Source: CAYPPG01 sp964412555 (GTDB lineage: Bacteria; Hinthialibacterota; Hinthialibacteria; Hinthialibacterales; Hinthialibacteraceae). Taken from it: DNA of 35,280 nt. Every line of letters begins with the position of its first letter. The stretch's first letter is position 1. Made by a program: the position numbers and the translations under genes. Below the pieces are notes generated by a model, which was given only the letters and a program-made list of their open reading frames with translations, ran no database searches and was not told where the DNA came from. This document shows, one piece after another, positions 1-8,843 of the stretch. Location: NCBI GenBank assembly GCA_964412555.1, contig CAYPPG010000074.1:1-35280 (forward strand), written 5' to 3'.

Positions 1-3000
1 CATTATTTACCAACAAACAAGCATCTTCTTCGACTATTACGAGCTGAGCTGGATTAAACCGCAAACCCAACTTCACCCCGCAAAGACCACGCGCATCATC
101 GACGGCAAACCGCACAACCCAACTCTTCCCATCCGGTCCTGCAATCGCCGAAGCCGACAACTCCCGCTCCACGACATACCTGTTATTCCGTGCTCGTTTC
201 GCAGTTTTACCGCCCGGCGTATAATCCGGCCCCCAATCATCTTCATTCGTATCCGCCGGAAAATAATCAATCAACAGCGCATACTGCTGAAGAATCAGCG
301 ACGCATCCACCGTCGCAATCGTCTGATCCCAATTCACATCCCCTGCTGGCGTGAAGAACGGATCGTCCTTGATCGGCATGGGGAAAAATTCTGTATAATA
401 TTGTTGATAGTATTCCGGATACTCACTCGGAGGAAACGCAGGAAAATAAGAAATCCGTGACACATCGTATTGGAGGATGAGCGAGGCGTCCACCGAGCCG
501 ACAATATCATTGCCGTTCATGTCTCCCCATCGATATTTCGCGAAGGAAATGATCTTGAACTCTTCTGTCGCCGAACGATTCACACCGCCGTTTTCTTCGC
601 CACCGTCGTCGTAAAGAGCAAGAGAGGCATTGACAACACCGTGTGCCTCCATTGCAGGTTTGAACGACAACGTTCCTGTCGAACTAACCGCTGGCTGAGA
701 AGTAAACAGCAACGGTTGATCGTTATCCACCATAAATGAAACCCATTGTGTAATTTCAAAGGTACCCGCATTGATATCCGTCGCCCATTCGATATATTCT
801 TTCGGCGCAACCGGATCATTCACAATCGCAATCGTCGCTCCTTTGATGAACCAAGGCGCATCATTCACCGGCGTGACAGAAATAATAAAATTATAAGGTG
901 TTGAAGCTTCGATCCCCCCATTCGCGGTCCCGCCATCATCGAACAACGTAGCCGTAACCGAAGCTACCCCATTCGCATCGGAAGCCGAAGTAAACTCCAG
1001 CGTCCCTGTCGGGCTAACCGTTGGCAAAGCGGCAAACAACGCCGGATTATCTGTTACTACCACAAACGACACTTCCTGAATGGATTCGTAGCTTGGCCCA
1101 GCCGAAAAATCCGTCGCCCAACTGACGAAGGAATGGGCGCCGGAATCTTCCAGCACTCCCACATCCGGCCCGCCGGTAAACTCCGGTTGATGGTTCGGCC
1201 CGAAAATTTCAGCAGACCATTCCACTAAATCGACATCAATCTCCCCATCATTGATTTCAGTCAATAGTGAATCAAACGTGATATTGATGATAGTCCCGTC
1301 TTCCAGGTCAGAATCATCACTGACCTGAACGCGAAATCGCAACAAAGTTCCAAGCCCAGTATTTAAACTTTCATCCCCCGCCGCCGTATAAATCACGGTT
1401 CCCGCCGATTCATCATTCACATACGGCCCAATCCAATTTTCACAAGAAGTACCCGCCACTGTCGCTGAGCCGGACACATACTCGATTTGGTTCGGATCGA
1501 AATTCATACCGATACGATACCCAAGAACACCAGTGGCATCGGATATTGTGACGGAAATTTCAACCTCTTCCCCCCGATGAAGAGTCAAGTTGGAAGGCAC
1601 AAGAGATAACAACGGCGCGCTCGAATAAATGGTGAAGAAACCGTCGCTTACATCCCATTGATCCTCATTCCAATCTGTACCAATCGGGTTAAAGATATAC
1701 GCAGCGCCTGTGTTCAAGTGGCCACTTGCACCTGCAATCACTGTATTTTCATCCATTGCAAGAGATGTCCCCAGATTGTCATTCGAACCGCCATCAAACG
1801 CTTGGATTTTCGTTCGGGGAATCCAATCGGTTTCTTCCTTTGTATAAATATACACCGCACCGGAATCAATGCCCATCGCATCGTTTTGATAAGAGCCTAT
1901 CGCCAAGGTATCACCTTCGATCACAACGGATTTACCATAACCATCTTCTTCCGCAGCATCAATCGCTTGTAGTTTGGCAACTTGCGTCCATGTCGTACCA
2001 CTGCGGGTGAACACATAGGCTGAGCCGGAATTTTCTCCTCCATCATCATCTTGACTTGCACCAATGAGGATTGTATCTCCTTCAATCGACACCGATTCAC
2101 CAAAAGTATCACTTGCTGAAGCGTCACTTGCGATTAATTTCGATTGCTGAGTCCATGTTCCACCATTTCGAATAAAGACATAGGCTGATCCACTCATGTC
2201 ACCTGCATCGTCATCATATGGGGATGAAGCGATAATGGAATCACCAGAAATAGATACCGAAGAACCAAACTGGTCATCCTCAGACGCATCTGTTGCTTTT
2301 AATTCTGCCTCTTGAATCCAGTTGGTTCCATTCCAAACAAATACGTAAATCGATCCTGAATTCACTGCAGTGTCATCTTCTGAAGGGGCACCAATAACAA
2401 GCGTATTTCCAGAAATCGCGATCGATTTCCCAAATTCATCGCCTGCTGTAGCGTCGAGAGCAAATAATTTATCTTGTTGTATCCAATTACTGCCATTCCA
2501 TCCAAATAGATATACTGCTCCCGGATCAGAACTGGCGCTGTTGGCTGGCGCTCCAACAAACACTGTATCGTTTAGAATCTCAACCGATCTTCCAAATAAA
2601 CTCTCAACCGATGCGTCATCGGCTAGTAGTTTTGCTTGAATATTCCATTCCTCATTTTGTTTTGAAAATACATAGACTGATCCGGACTCTGATCCTGCAT
2701 CTTTATCATGCATCATTCCGACAACAGCTCGATTATCTTGGATTGCTACTGATCCCCCAAACCGATCCTCCCACGCGGCGTCTCCAGCCGTTAACTTGGC
2801 ACGCTGCTTCCATTTTTCTTCATTTCGTTCGAACATGTACGCTGAACCTGAATAAATTCCCCCCTCCTCCTCATGTTGGGCGCCAACAACAATCGTTTCA
2901 CCGAAGATCGATGCGTTACCAAAACAATCTCCAGCTTCGATGTCGCTTGATAAAAGTTTTTCTTGTTGACTCCATGAACTGCCATCTTTTACAAATACAT

Positions 3001-6000
3001 AACATGCTCCAGAATTTTCACCTACACCATCTTGATGCGTTGTACCTACAACTATTGTATTATTAGAAATTGATAGATGCCCTCCGAATTCGTCCGCATC
3101 CCCAAGATCATTGGGTGACAATTTTGATTCTTCTATCCATGAATTTCCATTATATGAATAAATGTAGACGGAACCAGAATTCTCACAACTCCCATCATTA
3201 TGAGTAGATCCAACAACAATGGTATCATCTTCAATAGCGACTCGTGCACCAAAGAAATCCATTGTATTACCATCAGATGCCTCCAATTTGTCGGTTTCAT
3301 TCCAACTGCTGCCTTCTCTCTCAAACACATAAGCTGCACCGATCCATGCATTATCGCGACTCCCGATAACCGCTGTATTACCCCAAATAGCTACATCTTG
3401 TCCAAATACATCAAGTTGGTGTGGATCATTTGCTGTAAGTTTCGCTTGTTGACTCCATGTATTCCCATTTCGTATGAAAATATAGGCCGATCCAGAATCC
3501 TCATAAACATCATCATCAAAAGGCGAGCCTATAATGATTGTATCTTCAAAGATTGATACAGATTTACCAAATTGATCATGGGCTGCGGGATCATGGGCAA
3601 CAAGTTTGTCTTGCTCTATCCAAAAATCACCATTTTTAACGAATACATAAGCAGAACCCGAATAACTACCCCCATCATCATCATCAATTGCTCCAATAAC
3701 AATTGTATTCTCATAAATGGCAACAGAACTTCCAAACTGGTCACCTCTTGTTGCATCACTTGCTATTAATTTTTGTTGTTGAATCCATCCGATACTTTTT
3801 TTAACGAATATATACACAGCGCCCACATCATCGTTTCGATATGCAGCGATAACTGCTGTATCTCCATAGATTGCCGTATGTCCTCCAAACATATCATAAG
3901 GTGCTGCATCATAAACACCATGAACCATTTTTTCTTCTGTATATGTACTTGCTGAAACTTTGACTAGACATTCTGTAGATGAAGCAATATTCGGCGTTAC
4001 CCACTCATAACTATTCAAACCATTACCTGTTGGTGCGGCATTTACAATTGTTTGCCATGATACACCACCATCGGAACTAAACAGGAGATCGACTAAATTA
4101 ATTTCACCAGTACATTGATATTCAATGTCATGCTGGGTATTGGCTTGCCATTCCTCTCCACCGTTTGGAATAACGATTTGTAAAGTTTGTGATGGTGTAA
4201 ATTCACAAATTATTGTACCATTTTCCCCATTTTCATAACCTTCTCCACCCTGTGCTTCCATAGTACCGGTGAATGATGAGGATTGATAATAAATGGCAAT
4301 TCGTCCACCGGCTCCTCCGCCGCCGGAACGATTTCCTATACCAGCATCACCACCATTGGCACTGATTACTCCTGAACCAATCAATTCATTTGTTTCAATA
4401 AAAATGGAGCCCCCCGAACCACCACCACTACCAAATGTAATATTGGAACTACGAACGCTTCCATTTCCTCCATTTGTTGAAATCACTCCTTCATTCACCA
4501 TTGAATTTTCTACGAAAAGTCTAATGGATCCACCACCATTTCCTCCTTTTGTGAGTTCATGATCTCTTCTTGCTTTGCCTCCTCCAGAACCTAATTCGGT
4601 AGGATTTTCGGCGTTTCCGTATGCTGGTCCTCCCTCGAATGGTTCTCCTCCATATGGATAAGAATCACCACCTTTCCCTCCATACCCTCCTCCGCCACCT
4701 GAACTATCATGATCTATATTGGGTGCGTTTGATTCTCCCCCCCCTGGACCATTATATTCATCTCCATAATAATGACCGGGATAACCATTCTCATTCCCAT
4801 CAATTCTCCCTCCGGCTTCAATAACCAAATTATCTAAGACCAAATGGATCGAATGTTCCTGTGAATTAAAATTTGCTGAGTGAGTCAACAAACCACCCGA
4901 TTTCACTGTTATATTGTCAATTTCCAAATAGACATCTGAAACAAATTCCCCCATATCCTCTATTATGATTGTATGATCTGAAATGTTTAATGATCCTCTT
5001 TGAATCAATTTGAGATTTGCTATTGTAAGGTCCGGTGAGTTCAATTGACCATCGTTTGTGATAACATTATCTCCAGAAAGGAATGTATACGATGTCCATG
5101 TAAGATTACCGCCATTCAATATGAATCCCGCATCCATAAAAAGATTGTTGACTAAAACATGCCCATTATTCCTTAATTCGCCCGATGTATTAAGTGTAAG
5201 ACTATTTGTTACATAATTGCCGTTTTCTTCGACTTTCAGATTACCAGATGATAGAGTCGTTACATCGATCGACAGCGTGCTTCCTGTCGGAATCGCAAGT
5301 GTTCCACCTTCAACAAGTGTGCTGTCAAATGAACCTGAAAAATAAACGAATCCTGATGACAAAATTACATTTTTATATGTAGCGCCATACAATTGAATTA
5401 CCGTTCCCTCTTCACCATCTTGATGCCCTTCACCGCCCATTGCCACCATTCCACCAGTGTAGGAAGACGATTGATAATAAACGGCGATTCGCCCACCGGC
5501 TCCTCCTCCTCCCGGATAATTGGTGACACCACCATCACCGCCGTTTGCTGAAATAATACCTGATCCCTCAAGATTATTTGTATCGATATAAATACTACCT
5601 CCCGACCCCCCTCCACTTCCAAATTGATCAACTGTATTACCAGTTCCACCATTGGCAGTTACCATACCATCGATGATGAAAGATCCTGTGACAATGAGTT
5701 GAATCGCTCCCCCTCCATCCCCCCCTTTCACTTCTGTATTTGATGTATTTCCTTTCGCTCTTCCTCCTCCCGATCCTAGATCAATCGGTAAGAATGGATT
5801 TCCATAAGAATCTCCTCCAGGATAATCTTTGCAATCTCCTCCTCGACCTCCATAACCAGCGCCACTGCCCGTCGTAAGCAAGCCACCAGTCCGTTCACTT
5901 GAATTTCCACCACCTGGACCATTCTCTTCATCGCCATAAAAATGACCCGGATAACCATTCTCATCAGCACGCAAGGAAGAGCCACTCTCAACCGTAATGT

Positions 6001-6355
6001 TTTCCGCTCTTATAATTACTCCCTGATACCCTTCATAAGCAATATCGGATGCTAAAAAAAGGGTTGAATTGTTTGAGATATGTAAATCAAGAAAAACATA
6101 TTCTCCACGATTTAAAATGGTATCTTCAGATATGGTTGTAACCGGATCGTTGGCATCCTCAAAACCATCTCCATCAAGATCTGATGAAATGATGACAATA
6201 TGATTTAAAATATTACTAGGAATAATGGAATAAGAATAAACACTACTAATTAAATATAGAATTATATATGAAAAAAAGATAATGATATTCAAGACTTTTT
6301 GTGCCGACAAAAAAGAAAAAAATTGCTTCGGTGTAAAAAAACATATCTTTTCCAT
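1..6355 (-). CDS. Large secreted FG-GAP / cohesin / dockerin protein, C-terminus off the left edge
   Basis: One frame stays open for 2,118 codons from the ATG at 6355 to the left edge, so the gene is 3'-partial. An AGGGAG ribosome site lies 7 nt before the ATG, and residues 21-41 form a hydrophobic signal-peptide core. Order seen: a Ca-binding-like DLDGDGFEDANDP (about residue 60); two Gly-rich modules ending GGGGAGGRIA(V/I)YYQ (122-319, 509-719); a PNGGEEW Ser/Thr-rich Kre9/KNH-like domain (721-802); 14 FG-GAP repeats (811-1572, two seven-blade propellers); a cohesin-like domain (1582-1726); two VNDAP-type Ig repeats; a type I dockerin with two DVN/DMN...VDASLILQ repeats (1941-2037); and the start of a second cohesin-like domain. 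These domains mediate protein or carbohydrate binding outside the cell. No catalytic domain was recognised. Function is inferred, probably a surface scaffold or adhesin. Confidence 0.9.
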   Translation of the reverse strand, partial: MEKICFFTPKQFFSFLSAQKVLNIIIFFSYIILYLISSVYSYSIIPSNILNHIVIISSDLDGDGFEDANDPVTTISEDTILNRGEYVFLDLHISNNSTLFLASDIAYEGYQGVIIRAENITVESGSSLRADENGYPGHFYGDEENGPGGGNSSERTGGLLTTGSGAGYGGRGGDCKDYPGGDSYGNPFLPIDLGSGGGRAKGNTSNTEVKGGDGGGAIQLIVTGSFIIDGMVTANGGTGNTVDQFGSGGGSGGSIYIDTNNLEGSGIISANGGDGGVTNYPGGGGAGGRIAVYYQSSSYTGGMVAMGGEGHQDGEEGTVIQLYGATYKNVILSSGFVYFSGSFDSTLVEGGTLAIPTGSTLSIDVTTLSSGNLKVEENGNYVTNSLTLNTSGELRNNGHVLVNNLFMDAGFILNGGNLTWTSYTFLSGDNVITNDGQLNSPDLTIANLKLIQRGSLNISDHTIIIEDMGEFVSDVYLEIDNITVKSGGLLTHSANFNSQEHSIHLVLDNLVIEAGGRIDGNENGYPGHYYGDEYNGPGGGESNAPNIDHDSSGGGGGYGGKGGDSYPYGGEPFEGGPAYGNAENPTELGSGGGKARRDHELTKGGNGGGSIRLFVENSMVNEGVISTNGGNGSVRSSNITFGSGGGSGGSIFIETNELIGSGVISANGGDAGIGNRSGGGGAGGRIAIYYQSSSFTGTMEAQGGEGYENGENGTIICEFTPSQTLQIVIPNGGEEWQANTQHDIEYQCTGEINLVDLLFSSDGGVSWQTIVNAAPTGNGLNSYEWVTPNIASSTECLVKVSASTYTEEKMVHGVYDAAPYDMFGGHTAIYGDTAVIAAYRNDDVGAVYIFVKKSIGWIQQQKLIASDATRGDQFGSSVAIYENTIVIGAIDDDDGGSYSGSAYVFVKNGDFWIEQDKLVAHDPAAHDQFGKSVSIFEDTIIIGSPFDDDVYEDSGSAYIFIRNGNTWSQQAKLTANDPHQLDVFGQDVAIWGNTAVIGSRDNAWIGAAYVFEREGSSWNETDKLEASDGNTMDFFGARVAIEDDTIVVGSTHNDGSCENSGSVYIYSYNGNSWIEESKLSPNDLGDADEFGGHLSISNNTIVVGTTHQDGVGENSGACYVFVKDGSSWSQQEKLLSSDIEAGDCFGNASIFGETIVVGAQHEEEGGIYSGSAYMFERNEEKWKQRAKLTAGDAAWEDRFGGSVAIQDNRAVVGMMHDKDAGSESGSVYVFSKQNEEWNIQAKLLADDASVESLFGRSVEILNDTVFVGAPANSASSDPGAVYLFGWNGSNWIQQDKLFALDATAGDEFGKSIAISGNTLVIGAPSEDDTAVNSGSIYVFVWNGTNWIQEAELKATDASEDDQFGSSVSISGDSIIASSPYDDDAGDMSGSAYVFIRNGGTWTQQSKLIASDASASDTFGESVSIEGDTILIGASQDDDGGENSGSAYVFTRSGTTWTQVAKLQAIDAAEEDGYGKSVVIEGDTLAIGSYQNDAMGIDSGAVYIYTKEETDWIPRTKIQAFDGGSNDNLGTSLAMDENTVIAGASGHLNTGAAYIFNPIGTDWNEDQWDVSDGFFTIYSSAPLLSLVPSNLTLHRGEEVEISVTISDATGVLGYRIGMNFDPNQIEYVSGSATVAGTSCENWIGPYVNDESAGTVIYTAAGDESLNTGLGTLLRFRVQVSDDSDLEDGTIINITFDSLLTEINDGEIDVDLVEWSAEIFGPNHQPEFTGGPDVGVLEDSGAHSFVSWATDFSAGPSYESIQEVSFVVVTDNPALFAALPTVSPTGTLEFTSASDANGVASVTATLFDDGGTANGGIEASTPYNFIISVTPVNDAPWFIKGATIAIVNDPVAPKEYIEWATDINAGTFEITQWVSFMVDNDQPLLFTSQPAVSSTGTLSFKPAMEAHGVVNASLALYDDGGEENGGVNRSATEEFKIISFAKYRWGDMNGNDIVGSVDASLILQYDVSRISYFPAFPPSEYPEYYQQYYTEFFPMPIKDDPFFTPAGDVNWDQTIATVDASLILQQYALLIDYFPADTNEDDWGPDYTPGGKTAKRARNNRYVVERELSASAIAGPDGKSWVVRFAVDDARGLCGVKLGLRFNPAQLVIVEEDACLLVNN

Positions 6356-6701
6356 GATTCTTCTCCCTAAAAACCATATTTTTCGGGATGTCAAAGGTCT
6401 GATCCTTCGAGAAACACACACACTTTCCTTTTTTATACATCAATATTATTTGATTCTTTCTTTGCGCAAAAGATATTATTGAATGGGTACATATTTAAGG
6501 GCTCCCTACTGAAAACAGGTTGAAAGCAATGCAGAAGTATTACATAATCTTGAATATCTATTACTAAGAACAATCATCCGGTTTTAATCTCAAAAGTCAA
6601 TGACTCTATCGATGTTTTTGCGACTATTTTATTGTCTATGGATAATACGGTGTCTTTGAGGACGAAATAGATAGGAAGTATAATCCTTAATTGAAAACGG
6701 A
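6356..6701. other. Intergenic region between the PQQ gene and the FG-GAP/dockerin gene
   Basis: This AT-rich stretch has no convincing gene. Apart from the ribosome site at 6363-6368, a weak minus-strand promoter-like pair is visible: TTGCGC at 6464-6469 and TAATAT at 6443-6448, but the spacer is only 15 nt. A minus-strand frame without any ATG is open from 6711 to 6574 (about 45 codons, ending FEIKTG) and could be a remnant or chance. A TAATCC/GGATTA inverted repeat (6681-6704) overlaps the PQQ stop codon but has no T-run, so it is not a clear terminator. Confidence 0.5.
6363..6368 (-). promoter_or_regulatory. Ribosome binding site of the FG-GAP/dockerin gene
   Basis: The minus strand reads AGGGAG, then 7 nt, then ATG at 6355. 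This spacing supports that start codon and the signal peptide that follows it. Confidence 0.7.
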
Positions 6702-7936
6702 TTATTTCTTTTCAACATCAAACAAGATTAAAGTATCACCATGGCGAATATAAAGTTTGCCATTGCAGATGACCGGGTATGCCCAATGTTCGTGCGTACC
6801 CAATGTAATAGGAAAGGAACTTATCAGCTTTAAATCCTCTTTCAATGGCTTTACCAAACCCAGCGATCCCTTTTCGCTATAGCAGTACAACATACCGTCT
6901 GCGTAAGTCACGGATCCTTTCGCGTTGAGAATCTTTTCTTGAAAAATCACTTCCCCTGTCGAAACATCCTGGCTGACCCAGTAGCCTTTTTCATCGGAAC
7001 CATAAAGCCGTTGGCCTATTTCTGAGTCCTCGTGAAAAACAATACCACCATGCAGACAAGCCAACGCTTGGCTTGTCCACAATTCAGTATACTTGCTTCC
7101 ATGATCTTGATAGCGAATCATGGTTCCACCCGTCCCGTGGCTCGTAAAATATACGCGGTCAAAACCACACCAAACAGGTGTTATGGCTGCGATATCGTTT
7201 CGCGTTTTATGCGGAATTGTCCACAGAACATCACCGTTGTTTGCATTCACACAAACAAATAGATCTCTTACCATTGTGAAAACCAAACGATTCTCTCCCG
7301 AACGAACAAGAATAGGAGAGCAATACGCAGAAAGATTGCTAAGTTTTTCCGTCGTCCACATGGTTTCGCCAGAAAATTTATTCAGCGCAACGATGGATGC
7401 ATTTTCCCACCGGGTGTGCAAATGACTTTATCACCGTCGATCAGCAGCGATTCAGAGATGCCCCATGTGATGTTCTCCCCTTCAAATTTCCCTAATGTAT
7501 CCACACGCCAGATTCGATCACCGCTATCTTTGTTATAACATGCGGCTAGTCCGAGTCCACTCATGATGTAGACGCGGTCACCATCGATTGTCGGAGTCGT
7601 GCGCGTTCCGGGGTAAGGTCCCGTCCATTCGGGGCCGTACGCCTTTTTCCATTTAAGATCGCCATTCTCATGAATAGCAAAAAGATAGCCCGTTTCGTCA
7701 ATCATCCCCGTTGTGTATATGATTCCATCCACAATGGAAACGGTTGCATAACCTCGGCCAAGTCCTTTAAATGTCCACAGCACCGGCGGGCCGTTTTTCG
7801 GCCATTGATCAAGCAAATGTTTTTCCATTGAACGGCCGTCTCGCTTGGATCCCCGAAACTGATTCCAATCCTCCGCAAAGCAAACGGAGGTCAATAATAA
7901 GACGCTTATCGTACCTAAATTCATAAACCACTTCAT
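6702..7936 (-). pseudogene. Secreted PQQ-like beta-propeller repeat protein, disrupted by one frameshift
   Basis: Two overlapping frames together encode one protein of about 411 residues. The start at 7936 is preferred because it opens the signal peptide MKWFMNLGTISVLLLTSVCFA followed by EDWNQFRG, which is the typical start of the mature PQQ-like (PQQ_2/BamB-type) propeller proteins. Blade motifs include LLDQWPKNGPPVLW, GYATVSIVDGIIYTTG, TRTTPTIDGDRVYIMSG and WAYPVICNGKLYIRHGDTL. Upstream codons to 8068 are open but lack signal features. A GAAAGG ribosome-like site lies 12 nt upstream, rather far. At 7402-7408 the reading CTPGG-K is followed by a switch of frame. The family motif GGKNASIVALN would be restored by one extra A in a run of four. 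Family members are exported or periplasmic and often of unknown role; whether a quinone is bound here is unknown. The rest is intact, so decay is recent or the base is a sequencing error. Confidence 0.85.
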
Positions 7937-8661
7937 TTGTAACGATAACCTTTCTTCAACATTTTCATTTGAACCAGAATTTCCAATTAGTACAAGAAAT
8001 TTTCGCCACATTTTTTCATCATTGATCGATAATTGCAGGATAGTATATTGCATTTCAGCTGATTTCATAAGAAGTATCCTTGAGGCATGCCTATGTCATC
8101 CACTACTTCTCAAAGAAAATCGTGAATTACATTGATTTTTATGGAGATTAATTAGATTCAGCCATTAAGGGATATGCAAAAAAACTCGAATCCAGGGAAA
8201 TCCTTGGTATTTTACTCATGGATCAGAGCGGCGAAATCGAATGGGAGAGCACTCAGGGAAAGGGATACGTAATCGTATCGATTCCGCTCTGACTCATAAA
8301 GCAAGTTGAATTGATACCAGAAAATCAATATTTACTGTTTCTTTTTACTCGAACGATGCACGAAAATGGTGGTTGGATTTCTCGGTACAAATCAACCAGA
8401 GAGATGGGTTTATTGATTTACAGATATTGTTTTGTTGCACTTATTTTTACTCTATTAGTATAGATTGGTGTGAAAGTGGTTGATTTCGTAATTTACAGAT
8501 TTATATCTCCAATTCATTCAATAAGTTACAACAAAAGGGGCCACGGATGCAAAAACCGTATAAATTTTCTCTTCTCCCAGGAAACCGAATCAACCGCGGA
8601 AGAAGATCTGGAATCAATGGACAAAATTATTGGAACAAAGTGATATTTAAAACTTTTGTTT
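7937..8661. other. Gene-poor region with decayed remnants
   Basis: No intact gene is supported here apart from the low-confidence small frame at 8547-8711. The region is AT-rich and holds a plus-strand remnant at 8152-8292, listed separately, and a 35-codon plus-strand frame at 8356-8463 without a clear ribosome site. Together with the recombinase remnant to its right it looks like an old insertion or deletion scar between the giant gene and the PQQ gene. Confidence 0.5.
8152..8292 (+). pseudogene. C-terminal fragment of an unidentified protein (weak alpha-L-fucosidase-like tail)
   Basis: A plus-strand frame opens just after a TAA at 8149-8151 and reads 46 codons to the TGA at 8290-8292, with no start codon at its beginning. 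The text looks protein-like, with GYAKKLESREILGILL, GEIEWEST and YVIVSIPL. The pattern of a beta strand, then W..T, then a short strand ending in (I)P recalls the C-terminal beta-sandwich of alpha-L-fucosidases, but the match is from memory and weak. The rest of the gene is absent, so it is treated as a remnant. Confidence 0.35.
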
Positions 8662-8711
8662 CTACGATTTGCGGATTAATACTCATTACATTTGCTGGCG
8701 AATGGAGCTGA
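8547..8711 (+). CDS. Possible small membrane protein, 54 residues
   Basis: An ATG at 8547 follows AAAAGGGG at a 6-nt spacing, a good ribosome site. The product starts MQKPYKFSLLPGNRINRGRR, with a basic N-terminus, and has a hydrophobic stretch near the C-terminus (VIFKTFVSTICGLILITFAG), like a single membrane segment. Its 3' third overlaps the recombinase remnant in another frame, so the end of this frame is probably accidental. It may be the 5' part of a gene whose tail was lost, or chance. No family was recognised. Confidence 0.25.
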   Translation: MQKPYKFSLLPGNRINRGRRSGINGQNYWNKVIFKTFVSTICGLILITFAGEWS

Positions 8712-8826
8712 TCTTGTGGTTGTCAAGGAAATCTTGGGACATTCCACAATTGTGACTACTAGCCGGTATCTCAACGTTTTGCAAGAAGAGAAGCGGAAGG
8801 CGATGCAGGCTTTTTCTGGTTTTTGA
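8662..8826 (+). pseudogene. Tyrosine recombinase / phage integrase, C-terminal remnant
   Basis: One frame reads LRFAD, a TAA stop at 8677-8679, then YSLHLLANGADL, VVVKEILGHSTIVTTSRYLN and a short charged tail ending at the TGA at 8824-8826. This is the hallmark C-terminus of the tyrosine recombinase family: HLLANGAD, then LGH with the conserved His (codon 8740-8742), then the nucleophile Tyr in SRY (codon 8767-8769). The Arg at 8665-8667 may be the catalytic Arg of the usual LRH motif. The catalytic domain upstream is missing and the internal stop breaks what remains, so it cannot be active. It ends 17 bp from the stop codon of the giant gene, convergent with it. It marks a past mobile element or integron-like insertion. 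Confidence 0.75.
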
Positions 8827-8843
8827 AAAAAAACTAAAGCCGA

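Noticed and set aside
1..6355. Several small genes on either strand in place of one large gene
   Set aside because: The minus-strand frame is continuous from 6355 to the edge and its translation is a coherent series of known domains, so the small frames are shadows.
6443..6469. Promoter for the left gene (TTGCGC / TAATAT)
   Set aside because: The spacer of 15 nt and the weak -35 box in AT-rich DNA make a chance match likely; it is mentioned only in the intergenic entry.
6574..6711. Minus-strand frame of about 45 codons right after the PQQ gene
   Set aside because: It has no start codon, overlaps the PQQ stop region and is short. It could be a remnant, but nothing supports a family.
7382..7425. 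Programmed ribosomal frameshift in the PQQ gene
   Set aside because: The site GGG AAA A offers poor re-pairing for a -1 slip, and I saw no convincing stimulatory stem. A plain deletion or base-call error explains it better.
8356..8463. 35-codon plus-strand frame ending in a hydrophobic stretch
   Set aside because: It has no ribosome site, is short, and lies among remnants. Chance explains it.
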